Below, piece by piece: positions 1 through 7,120 of a stretch of 14,274 bases of DNA. Numbering within the stretch: the stretch's first letter is position 1; every line of letters starts with the position of its first letter. Source of the stretch: Bacteroidales bacterium. Its GTDB lineage: Bacteria > Bacteroidota > Bacteroidia > Bacteroidales > UBA932. Where the stretch lies: contig JABUTQ010000419.1 of NCBI GenBank assembly GCA_021443605.1, positions 1-14,274 of the forward strand, given 5' to 3'. Position numbers and translations under genes: made by a program. Under the pieces are notes generated by a model. The model did no database searches. It worked only from the letters and a program-made list of their open reading frames with translations, and had not been told where the DNA came from.

Positions 1-134
1 TCGAACTGAACAATCTGCTGAAAAATCGTCCTTACAGGGAATCTATGTTGCAGGATTACGGGCGGTTGCGGGAAGTGCTCGGAGGCAGAGGCGCATCGGA
101 GAAAATTGCAAGAAAAATGATAGAATCACTATGA
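1..134 (+). CDS. lpxB: Lipid-A-disaccharide synthase, C-terminal end (partial)
   Basis: This is the 3' end of a gene that enters the window from the left. The frame is open from base 3 to the TGA at 132-134 and encodes 43 residues. They include QDYGRLREVLGGRGASEKIA, which resembles the C-terminus of Bacteroidota LpxB (a D-Y-x-x-L-R-x-x-L-G-G-x-G-A-S-E pattern). LpxB is a glycosyltransferase of the inner membrane face that joins UDP-diacylglucosamine and lipid X into the lipid A disaccharide. The stop codon overlaps the dapF start (ATGA), so the two genes are probably co-transcribed and translationally coupled. The catalytic region lies outside the window, so the name rests on the tail alone. 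Confidence 0.65.
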   Translation, partial: ELNNLLKNRPYRESMLQDYGRLREVLGGRGASEKIARKMIESL

Positions 135-943
135 AATTACATATCTACAAATATCACGGAGCAGGGAATGATTTCGTGATAATCGACAACAGGTCCGGAA
201 ATATCAATCTTACAGACGATGATGTCAGGTTCTTGTGTCACAGGCGTTTCGGAGTGGGAGCTGACGGCCTTATGCTCCTTGGCAGTGGCGAGGGATGCGA
301 CTTTACGATGCGATACTTCAACTCCGACGGCCCGGAGGGGACGATGTGCGGGAATGGCGGGCGCTGCATTGTGGCATTTGCATCGCTGATGGGGATAAAG
401 AAGTTTGAATTTCAGGCGATTGACGGCTATCATCGTGCAGAAATCCTTTCGCAGGAGGGAAACAGGAGTCTCGTTCGGCTGAAAATGAGGGATTTGGATT
501 CCGTCACTAAATTCCCGGAGGGATATTGCCTTGATACCGGCAGCGACCATTTTGTCCTTTTTGTGGATAACGTGGCCGATATGGACGTATTTCACGAAGG
601 GTGCAAGTGGAGGCACGACTCCCGTTTCCCCGCCGGTACCAACGTAAACTTTGTGCAGGACCTCGGAAACGAGCTGTTTGTGCGAACTTTTGAGCGCGGC
701 GTCGAGGATGAAACCCTTGCCTGCGGCACAGGTGTTACCGCTTCGTCTATTTCGGCATACCTTGCCGGCTCAAAGTCATACACTCGTGAAATGGTAAATG
801 GTAAAGAGCATATCAAGTTCAATATCAAAGCTTTGGGTGACAATCTCTCCGTTGATTTTGTCCATATCGGAAAAGAATCTTTCCGTGATGTTTATCTCAC
901 CGGCCCAGCCACTCTTGTCTTTGAAGCAGACATTGAAATCTGA
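131..943 (+). CDS. dapF: Diaminopimelate epimerase
   Basis: DapF interconverts LL- and meso-2,6-diaminopimelate in the cytoplasm. This is the step before lysine and the supply of meso-DAP for peptidoglycan. The protein has 270 residues, the usual size for the family. Both catalytic cysteines are present in their conserved settings: Cys73 in MCGNGGRC, and Cys198 in ACGTG, which act as the two acid/base groups of the PLP-independent racemase. Other family signatures are GAGNDF near residues 10-15, GADG near 43-46, NVNFV near 171-175 and the FERGVEDETLACGTG block near 187-201. The two halves form the pseudo-symmetric DapF fold. The ATG at 131 overlaps the stop of the preceding lpxB-like gene by four bases, which fixes the start. 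Nothing is missing or odd. Confidence 0.97.
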   Translation: MKLHIYKYHGAGNDFVIIDNRSGNINLTDDDVRFLCHRRFGVGADGLMLLGSGEGCDFTMRYFNSDGPEGTMCGNGGRCIVAFASLMGIKKFEFQAIDGYHRAEILSQEGNRSLVRLKMRDLDSVTKFPEGYCLDTGSDHFVLFVDNVADMDVFHEGCKWRHDSRFPAGTNVNFVQDLGNELFVRTFERGVEDETLACGTGVTASSISAYLAGSKSYTREMVNGKEHIKFNIKALGDNLSVDFVHIGKESFRDVYLTGPATLVFEADIEI

Positions 944-952
944 ACAGCTTCT

Positions 953-1012
953 TAGAAAAAGAAAAGTCCCGAAACCGCCGTCTCGGGACTTCCTCCTGAA
1001 TGGCTACAGGAG
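953..1012 (-). terminator. Rho-independent terminator of the fecR-susC-susD operon
   Basis: A perfect 9-bp inverted repeat (AAGTCCCGA at 964-972 with TCGGGACTT at 983-991, 10-nt loop) is followed on the minus strand by a U-rich tract (TTTTCTTTTTC, about 963-953). This is a good intrinsic terminator for the minus-strand sus operon. A second hairpin, CTCCTG 993-998 with CAGGAG 1007-1012, lies just before it in that direction. The plus-strand side of the main stem has only a short T-rich stretch, so termination of dapF there is possible but weaker. The whole gap 944-1041 between the convergent genes holds nothing else. Confidence 0.75.
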
Positions 1013-1041
1013 AGGAATCAACTTAAATAACCTAAAACAAA

Positions 1042-2490
1042 CTAATAGCCGGGATTCTGAATCATATTCGGATTGGCATCTATTTCTCTTTTCGGAATCG
1101 GAAGAACTATCTTATAATAGTCCCAATCAAAGACCATAGCCTCTTCGGCAGCGAAATGGCGTGTCTTTGATATTTTAGAGTCTTTTATGTCTATTCTTGT
1201 GACTGTCTGTCCGTTACGCAAGATATCGTACATCCTGTGTCCCTCGTCCACGAGCTCTCTGCGGCGTTCATCCAATACTCTGTCGAGGGTTATGGTTGTC
1301 CCTTTTACGCTCTTTGCCGGATTCGCCCTGCTTACTATGGCATCGAGATATTTCACAGCCTTGTCATTGTCGTTACATTTCACGGCAGCCTCGGCAGCAA
1401 TCAGATAAACTTCAGAAAGCCTTATCAGAGTTACGTTGGCATCCATTATATCTTTGTCGCCCTGAGGCTGGTACTTGTTTACATAGGCATATTTCTTTCC
1501 GTCAAAGCTCAGGAGTTTGAGGCGCACATCGTCGGGGTCTTCGAGAAGGAAATGGTAGAAAGAAACGGTGATACACATATCGTCATATCCATCGTATGAA
1601 CTCAAGCGTCCCATAGTCTCCTTGCCCTGGCTCTCTTCGGGGGTGATAACCATCTCAAAGAGCACTTCGCCCGGATTCGAAGCACTTGCCTCATTTGCCC
1701 AAGCTGTGGGATACTCCTTGTTAGTCCACAATTTCCATCCCCCTTTCTCAGCTCCGGTAATTGCAGCTTCTGCCATCTCCAAAGCCTTGGTGTTGTCGTT
1801 TTTATAGAGATATACGCGGCTCAGCAGGCTCATTGCAGCCCACTTGTTGATTTTACCCTTAATAAATTTGTCTGAGAGGAGAGTTATACTGTTTTCAAGG
1901 TCTGTAATGACTGCGGCATAGCACTCCGCCACCGTATTGCGGGACGGTTTTGCATTTATTCCGGAAAGTTCCTTGACGATGGGGACTCCGAGTGATGATC
2001 CATTGTCTTTTGTGTAGGGGTATCCGAAAATTCGAGTCAAATCGAACAGTGCCATTCCGCGCAACGCAAGTGCCTGACCTACAAGGTCATTCTTATAAGA
2101 TTTCTGGTCGTCGGTAATCTGAATCTTTTCAATCTGGTTCAGAATCATATTTGAATTCTGTATGATGAAATAGAGATAAGACCAGTGCGAGCTCGGCCCG
2201 TTGTCCTTCGTGAAATTGAAACGGTAGTAGTCTCCGGTCCTTTTAGATTCGCTGACGGCCTGCATGTCATCTCCACGCACGTCTCCGTAATAAACAAGCC
2301 TGCCGGTATAAGCATCGGAGCTTCTCATCTTGTCGTATATACCGTTCAGGGAATATTCCGCTTCGGAGAGCAGTTTTACGCTCTCTTCGGTGAGAACGGC
2401 ATTGGAAGGCTGCAAATCCAGCCAATTGTTTCCGCAAGAGGTTGCCATAAAGATGGTTACCAAAAGCAATGTATGTTTTATTGTCTTCAT
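1042..2490 (-). CDS. SusD/RagB family nutrient-binding outer membrane lipoprotein
   Basis: SusD-like proteins sit on the cell surface as a lid over a SusC transporter and capture glycans or other large nutrients. The start is taken at the ATG at 2490 (MKTIKH). A longer reading from 2496 would use TTG. The N-terminus is a lipoprotein signal peptide with a lipobox ending in ATSC, so Cys19 is the likely lipidated residue; the mature protein begins CGNNWLDLQPS, typical of the family. At 482 residues it is normal in length, with TPR-like helices in the N-terminal half, and it ends in the classic IPKREIDANPN...QNPGY tail. It starts 18 nt after the susC stop, so it is the last gene of the operon. 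The substrate cannot be read from the sequence, and no glycoside hydrolase gene is in the window. Confidence 0.95.
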   Translation of the reverse strand: MKTIKHTLLLVTIFMATSCGNNWLDLQPSNAVLTEESVKLLSEAEYSLNGIYDKMRSSDAYTGRLVYYGDVRGDDMQAVSESKRTGDYYRFNFTKDNGPSSHWSYLYFIIQNSNMILNQIEKIQITDDQKSYKNDLVGQALALRGMALFDLTRIFGYPYTKDNGSSLGVPIVKELSGINAKPSRNTVAECYAAVITDLENSITLLSDKFIKGKINKWAAMSLLSRVYLYKNDNTKALEMAEAAITGAEKGGWKLWTNKEYPTAWANEASASNPGEVLFEMVITPEESQGKETMGRLSSYDGYDDMCITVSFYHFLLEDPDDVRLKLLSFDGKKYAYVNKYQPQGDKDIMDANVTLIRLSEVYLIAAEAAVKCNDNDKAVKYLDAIVSRANPAKSVKGTTITLDRVLDERRRELVDEGHRMYDILRNGQTVTRIDIKDSKISKTRHFAAEEAMVFDWDYYKIVLPIPKREIDANPNMIQNPGY

Positions 2491-2508
2491 ATTCAATGCA
2501 TTAAGAAT

Positions 2509-5500
2509 TTAGAAACTTATATTTAGACCAAATGTCACTGTCTTGAGAGGAGGGGTTCCCCAAATTGCAGTTCCACCTTTTACTGCCTCGGGATCGTAAT
2601 AATCGTATGCTGCCCATGTGAGGAGGTTGTTTGCAGAGGCAAAGAAGCGCACATTGCTGATTTTTACTTTGTTTACCCAATTTTTCGGAAGACTTACACC
2701 GAAGGTGATGTTTTTCAGCCTTATGAAGTCGGTGCTGTTGACGCATCTTGAAGTGCGGTAGTCGCTCATTGCTACGTCCGGGCTTTCGATGAAGATTTCG
2801 TATTTGGCCTTGTCACCCGGCTTTTTCCAGTTGTCGAGATAATAGGCGGGTATGTTCGCTTCGAGGTCGTCTCCGCCGTGGTCGGTCTTCTGAGTCCAGT
2901 TGTCGAAAGAGTATCCTCCAAACTGGAATCCAATCATAAAGCTGAGGTCAAACCACTTGTAAGAGAGTGAGTTGGTGAGGCCTCCGATGAGATCTGGATC
3001 GGCATTCTTATACAATATGCGATTGGCTTTAGCTGGATTTTCGGTCACTTCCTTGATATAGCTTCCGTCACTTGCCAAATCATTTGTATAGAATTGCGGA
3101 GCACCTGTATCGGGGTTGATTCCGGCAAATTCATACACATAGAAAGTACGGTATGGATACCCTACCTTTCTTATCTGTGTGCCGCTGATGATTTCAGTTT
3201 GGTCTCCATCGAGGGTGAGAATCTTGTTTTTGTTGTGGGACAAGTTGAGAGAAGTGTTCCAGGTGAAATCCTTTGTTGAGAAATTCAGGCTCTTGATTTC
3301 CAGTTCCACTCCGCGATTGAACACTTCGCCCACGTTCATAAGGTAGCTGCTGAAACCTGTCGTCATCGACACAGGGCAATCCAATAGGAGGTTCTTCGTG
3401 TGTCGTGTATAGTATTCGAAAGTCACGTTCAACCTCTTGAACAACTCGAAATCGAGTCCGAGGTTGAGGTTGTAGTTGGTTTCCCACTGGAGTTTTTCAT
3501 TGGCAATCTGTGAAAGGACGATTCCCGGCTGACCGAGAAATGCGCTTGTCACGGAGCTGAGTCCCATATATCCGTAGAAAGCAGATGGTAAAGTACCATT
3601 CACACCGTATGATGCACGAACCTTAAGATCTGATAACCAATTCTTTGTTCCTGCCATAAACTCTTCGTTTCCAATTCTCCATGCTCCCGATACAGACCAG
3701 AACTTGCCCCATCTGTGGTCTCTGTGAAGCTTTGAACTTCCGTCAACCCTGAAACTGCCGCCGAGATAATATTTGTCGTTGAAGTCGTAGTTAAGACGTA
3801 AAATGTATGATACCAATCTCGATCTCTTGTCGGTGCCGTCAATCGATTCGAGTGTGGTACCATTGCCGATGGCCTGCTTGAACGGAGTTGCGAAATTGTA
3901 TTTTGACGCATAGAGGTAATCTGAGTAGCGGTCATCAATCTCGTAACCTGCCAGAGCATCGAAATGATGTCTGTTCACTTCAAACTTATAGGAGAGCTGG
4001 TTGGTCCAAACAAGTTTTTGCAATTCGTTGTAAGATTTTGCAAGTCTGCCGTTTACGTCATCTCCGTTTGATGTGCGGGGATCCCACCAGTTGAGCCCTT
4101 TCGTGTTGGTAATGTCGTAACTGAGAGTGGTCTTGAATTTGAGATTCTTTATAAATTCAAAATCTGCGTATATGGTGTTGAAAGTACGCATCACCTTCTC
4201 TTTTTCGTAGTCGTAAGTGGCCGAAAGGAGAGGGTTTCTGTCGGAGTTTCTGATAAAATCCCTGTTCCAGGATCCATCTTTGTTATAGATTGGATCCGAG
4301 GGGACAACGCAGTTTCTGGATGCGTAGAATGGAGCTGTGTAGGATGTTCCTTCACTGTAAACATCCTGATTTACAACGGCAAACAGGATATTTGCACCTA
4401 CTGTGAGCATTTTGGTTGCCTTGTAGTCCACATTCAACCTCCCGGTGATGCGGTCGAGGGCGCTCCTGTTGGAAATACCATCTTGTATGAGATAGGAGAG
4501 GGATGAGTAGTATGAAAACTTGTCGCTGCCGCCGCTAACGGAGAGTTCATAGTTTTGGTGGCTGCCTCTCTTGAACAGAATCTTGTCCCAATCGATATAT
4601 CCGCACCAGGGGACAGGAGCATAATTGTCAATCTCGTCATCGGCGTATGCAATGGCTTCTTCTTCGGAATCGCCGTCGCGCAAAGCACCGTTTTTCAGTG
4701 CGTTGTAGATATATTCACGCCTCTGTTCACCATTCATAACGGGGCGGTACTGCATTGCGAAATCAGAAAATCCCCAGTCTGCCTTGAGATTGAATTGAGC
4801 CTTTCCGCTCTTTCCCCGTTTCGTATTGATGATAATCACTCCGTTTGCAGCCCTTGAGCCGTAGAGAGAAGCGGCAGCCGCATCTTTGATTATTGTCATA
4901 CTCTCTATATCGGAGTTGTTGATTGTTGACATAATGTCCAATCCCGCATCCGATCCCATTGAGCTGACTGAGCCGGAAGCGACTGGTATTCCGTCAATTA
5001 CATAGAGTGGACTGTTGCCTGCATTGAAAGAGCCCATTCCGCGGATGTTTACCTCGGTCGAAGCGCCGGGCTGTCCTGATGCCGAGCTGAACTGCACACC
5101 CGCCACACTTCCCTGGAGATTCTCCTGGAAGGAGACAACGGGAATGTCCTTGAGTTTGTCGGCCTTCAGATTTGAAGCAGAACCGGCGTATGCCGACTTT
5201 TTGAAAGTACCGTATGCGGTGATGACAAGCTCGTCTATCAGCTGTGCATCCGCAGCGAGGATAATATCCTGGTTTTGTCCGCTGTTGATTTTAGTGTTCA
5301 ATGCTTTGAATCCCAAACAGCTGATTTCCACCGGTGTATTTTCGTTCTCTATTTGAAGCGAGAAACTTCCGTCAATGCCGCTGACCGTTCCTTGGATTGT
5401 CTTTCCGGTACCATTTTTTACGATGATGTTGGCTCCGATGATTGCTACTCCGCTTTCATCCAAGATAATTCCGGTTGCAATCAGAGGTGTTTGCTCTTTT

Positions 5501-5886
5501 TTCTTGGCGGGTTGGAGCTCTGTTGCGGCAGTGTATCTGCTGATTGTGATTGTCTTGTTGCCGATCTCGTAAAAGAGGCCGTTTTTGACCACAAATGAGT
5601 CAAGAACTTTTTCAAGCCTTTCGTTTGTCACATCTATGGCTCCAATTTTTACCGATTTGATATCGTCGGTGCTATAGACGAAATCGTAATTTGTTTGTTT
5701 GTGAATTTCCCACAACAGCTCTCCGAGAGTCATCTCTTTTGCCTTGATGGTCACTCGACTCTCTTTGGACGGCGTCTGATAGTGGGAAGCTTGCAGGTCG
5801 GTTCCGAACAGCAGAATTGCCGATGCAATGAGGATTACAATCGGCACTCTGCTTCGAAAATTTTCAGTTAATAGGTTAAGCTTCAT
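2509..5886 (-). CDS. SusC/RagA family TonB-dependent outer membrane transporter with STN domain
   Basis: This 1125-residue protein imports the ligand caught by its SusD partner across the outer membrane, using TonB energy. In order it shows a signal peptide (about residues 1-34), an STN domain (about 46-116), a CarboxypepD-regulatory-like beta-sandwich (about 136-215), a TonB-box-like DELVITAYG stretch (about 218-226), a plug (about 235-356) with the SusC signatures IRGMGS and PLYVIDGIPV, and a 22-strand-type barrel ending in TFGLNISF. STN domains pass the ligand signal to a FecR-type anti-sigma factor, and such a gene lies directly upstream, ending 17 nt before this start. The ATG at 5886 gives a plausible signal peptide. 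Transport substrate unknown. Confidence 0.96.
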   Translation of the reverse strand: MKLNLLTENFRSRVPIVILIASAILLFGTDLQASHYQTPSKESRVTIKAKEMTLGELLWEIHKQTNYDFVYSTDDIKSVKIGAIDVTNERLEKVLDSFVVKNGLFYEIGNKTITISRYTAATELQPAKKKEQTPLIATGIILDESGVAIIGANIIVKNGTGKTIQGTVSGIDGSFSLQIENENTPVEISCLGFKALNTKINSGQNQDIILAADAQLIDELVITAYGTFKKSAYAGSASNLKADKLKDIPVVSFQENLQGSVAGVQFSSASGQPGASTEVNIRGMGSFNAGNSPLYVIDGIPVASGSVSSMGSDAGLDIMSTINNSDIESMTIIKDAAAASLYGSRAANGVIIINTKRGKSGKAQFNLKADWGFSDFAMQYRPVMNGEQRREYIYNALKNGALRDGDSEEEAIAYADDEIDNYAPVPWCGYIDWDKILFKRGSHQNYELSVSGGSDKFSYYSSLSYLIQDGISNRSALDRITGRLNVDYKATKMLTVGANILFAVVNQDVYSEGTSYTAPFYASRNCVVPSDPIYNKDGSWNRDFIRNSDRNPLLSATYDYEKEKVMRTFNTIYADFEFIKNLKFKTTLSYDITNTKGLNWWDPRTSNGDDVNGRLAKSYNELQKLVWTNQLSYKFEVNRHHFDALAGYEIDDRYSDYLYASKYNFATPFKQAIGNGTTLESIDGTDKRSRLVSYILRLNYDFNDKYYLGGSFRVDGSSKLHRDHRWGKFWSVSGAWRIGNEEFMAGTKNWLSDLKVRASYGVNGTLPSAFYGYMGLSSVTSAFLGQPGIVLSQIANEKLQWETNYNLNLGLDFELFKRLNVTFEYYTRHTKNLLLDCPVSMTTGFSSYLMNVGEVFNRGVELEIKSLNFSTKDFTWNTSLNLSHNKNKILTLDGDQTEIISGTQIRKVGYPYRTFYVYEFAGINPDTGAPQFYTNDLASDGSYIKEVTENPAKANRILYKNADPDLIGGLTNSLSYKWFDLSFMIGFQFGGYSFDNWTQKTDHGGDDLEANIPAYYLDNWKKPGDKAKYEIFIESPDVAMSDYRTSRCVNSTDFIRLKNITFGVSLPKNWVNKVKISNVRFFASANNLLTWAAYDYYDPEAVKGGTAIWGTPPLKTVTFGLNISF

Positions 5887-5903
5887 GAGTTACAGGTATT
5901 AAA

Positions 5904-6893
5904 TTAGTTATAAAAATGATAGTAATTGTTGTGCTTTTTTACATTCACTTTTCCCGTGGCGGAGAGCAGGGTTATGAACTCGTCAATCTTATCCTTTCTG
6001 GTGATGACGCATCCAAATCGGATATCTTTTATCGTATCATTTTCGAATGAAACGTTGAAATTGTACCATCGGGAGAGTTTGTTAAGGATATCTTCCAATC
6101 TTTCGTCACGGAATATCGCTTTCCCCTCAATCCAGGAGGTGTATATTTCCGTATCAACATCCTCTATGGAAATCGTATCGCTCTCTTCGTCAATGAAGGC
6201 CCGCTGAGAAGGGTGCAGACAGACCTCTTTCCCATCGGGAATAGCCACTCTTACAGCACCTTGCACGAGAGTGACGGAAGCAGGCTCCCCTTCGTATGCA
6301 GACAAATTAAACTTTGTTCCGAGAACTTCCACCTGAGCCCTATCCGTTTTGACAATGAAGGGGGCATCTCCCTTTGCAATCTCTGCAAACGCCTCACCTT
6401 CAAGATATACCACTCTTTTATCGCTTTTGAATTTTTCGGGATACCGCAATGTGCTGACTGAGTTCAGATGAATGATGCTCCCGTCGGAAAGATAGACCGA
6501 CAAGGTTTCGTTTTTGCCGGTTGAGGCTTCCTTGTAATATATTGTCTCAAGGCTTGTTCTGGCAAGGAGCAGCGACACAGCCGTCAGGATGGGAACAAGA
6601 AGCGCTGCGGCATATCTCCATATTCTTGGAATACTTTTAAAGAGTGATTTTTTGTGATTATTCGTCTCTTCGGTGTCACCGATTTTCTCCTGAACCTTTT
6701 TCCATCCCTCGTCTTCGGGAAAAAGACGGCATTGGGATACCATTTCGTGCAGATTGTCACCATCGACTATCTGTCTATAGAGTACTTCGTTATTTGATTT
6801 CCAATTTTTAAGGGAGTTTTGTTCTTCGGCAGAAAGTGCTCCCGCAAGGCCCTTAACAATAAGCTCCGCTGCCTCAAATTCGTTGTCAAGCAT
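5904..6893 (-). CDS. FecR-family anti-sigma factor
   Basis: FecR-like proteins span the inner membrane, hold an ECF sigma factor at the N-terminus and sense the STN domain of an outer membrane transporter through the periplasmic C-terminus. Here 329 residues comprise a helical cytoplasmic N-terminal part (1-90), one membrane segment (about 92-111, WRYAAALLVPILTAVSLLLA), a FecR domain (about 124-215, with LSDGSIIHLNSVSTLRYP) and a C-terminal DUF4974-type domain (about 258-327, FRDERLEDILNKLSRWYNF). It is the first gene of the operon with susC and susD. The usual ECF sigma gene upstream is missing; a tracrRNA gene and the divergent cas9 stand in its place. No strong promoter is visible; TAAATTTC on the minus strand at 6950-6943 is a one-mismatch match to the -7 box. 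Confidence 0.93.
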   Translation of the reverse strand: MLDNEFEAAELIVKGLAGALSAEEQNSLKNWKSNNEVLYRQIVDGDNLHEMVSQCRLFPEDEGWKKVQEKIGDTEETNNHKKSLFKSIPRIWRYAAALLVPILTAVSLLLARTSLETIYYKEASTGKNETLSVYLSDGSIIHLNSVSTLRYPEKFKSDKRVVYLEGEAFAEIAKGDAPFIVKTDRAQVEVLGTKFNLSAYEGEPASVTLVQGAVRVAIPDGKEVCLHPSQRAFIDEESDTISIEDVDTEIYTSWIEGKAIFRDERLEDILNKLSRWYNFNVSFENDTIKDIRFGCVITRKDKIDEFITLLSATGKVNVKKHNNYYHFYN

Positions 6894-6956
6894 TTTTTCA
6901 AAAATTAACCTATGCTATAACACCGTCAGGCAGAAGAGGGGTGAAATTTATTTAAG

Positions 6957-6985
6957 AAAAAAAGCCACCGTTGAAGGACGATGGC
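6957..6985 (-). terminator. Rho-independent terminator of the tracrRNA
   Basis: On the minus strand GCCATCG (6985-6979) pairs with CGGTGGC (6970-6964), seven pairs including one G-U. An added U-A pair closes a CCUUCA loop. A run of seven T follows (6963-6957). It serves both as the 3' hairpin of the tracrRNA and as a barrier between the tracrRNA and fecR, whose ATG is 63 nt further on the same strand. Confidence 0.85.
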
Positions 6986-7044
6986 AAGGGACCTAATGTG
7001 TTCACAACGGAATAATCCTTATTGTGATTTGCTTTCAAAGTATC
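6957..7044 (-). ncRNA. tracrRNA of the type II-C CRISPR-Cas system
   Basis: The RNA pairs with the crRNA repeat and is bound by Cas9. The anti-repeat is near the 5' end: the complement of 7021-7039 matches 18 of the first 19 bases of the crRNA-sense repeat (GTTGTGATTTGCTTTCAAA). After a 3-nt bulge on the crRNA side (TAG), five more pairs (GTATC/GATAC) can form. Next comes AAGGATTATTCCGTTGTG (about 7020-7003), which resembles the S. pyogenes nexus AAGGCTAGTCCGTT and can fold as GGA-UUAU-UCC. A hairpin with seven T ends the RNA at 6957. All three parts read on the minus strand, which sets the orientation. The 5' end is inferred from a TAACTTTG box at 7053-7046; a longer form from about 7057 is possible. 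Size is about 88 nt. Confidence 0.88.
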
Positions 7045-7045
7045 G

Positions 7046-7075
7046 CAAAGTTATAACATTTTTTGAATTACCATA
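7046..7075 (-). promoter_or_regulatory. Predicted tracrRNA promoter (Bacteroidota type)
   Basis: TAACTTTG at 7053-7046 on the minus strand is an exact match to the Bacteroidota -7 consensus TAnnTTTG. Upstream, TATG (7075-7072) is a weak fit to the -33 TTTG element at an 18-nt spacing. It predicts a 5' end near 7042-7044, inside the extended anti-repeat. The -7 box is convincing, the -33 box is not. Confidence 0.5.
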
Positions 7076-7094
7076 TTCTTCTCGCCTTATTTTG
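7062..7094 (+). promoter_or_regulatory. Predicted cas9-cas1-cas2 promoter (Bacteroidota type)
   Basis: TTTG at 7062-7065, a 21-nt gap and TTATTTTG at 7087-7094 fit the TTTG / TAnnTTTG promoter pattern with one mismatch in the -7 box. The predicted transcript start is near 7098-7100. That lies too close to the ATG at 7103 for a normal leader but leaves about 20 nt before the ATG at 7121. It overlaps the upstream control region of the divergent tracrRNA. Confidence 0.45.
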
Positions 7095-7120
7095 CTAACT
7101 TTATGGCTAAAATTCAAAAT

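Noticed and set aside
137..616. A 159-codon frame antisense to dapF
   Set aside because: It lies wholly inside a well-supported gene and shows no recognisable domain. It is a shadow of the dapF codon pattern.
798..1139. A 113-codon frame from inside dapF into the 3' end of susD
   Set aside because: It crosses the convergent terminator hairpins and overlaps two real genes in other frames.
2491..2496. A longer susD start giving MNMK
   Set aside because: The codon at 2496 is TTG; the ATG at 2490 gives a clean lipoprotein signal peptide with Cys19.
7019..7057. tracrRNA on the plus strand and crRNAs from the plus strand of the array
   Set aside because: The nexus-like sequence and the terminator follow the anti-repeat only on the minus strand. 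On the plus strand the RNA would run straight into cas9.
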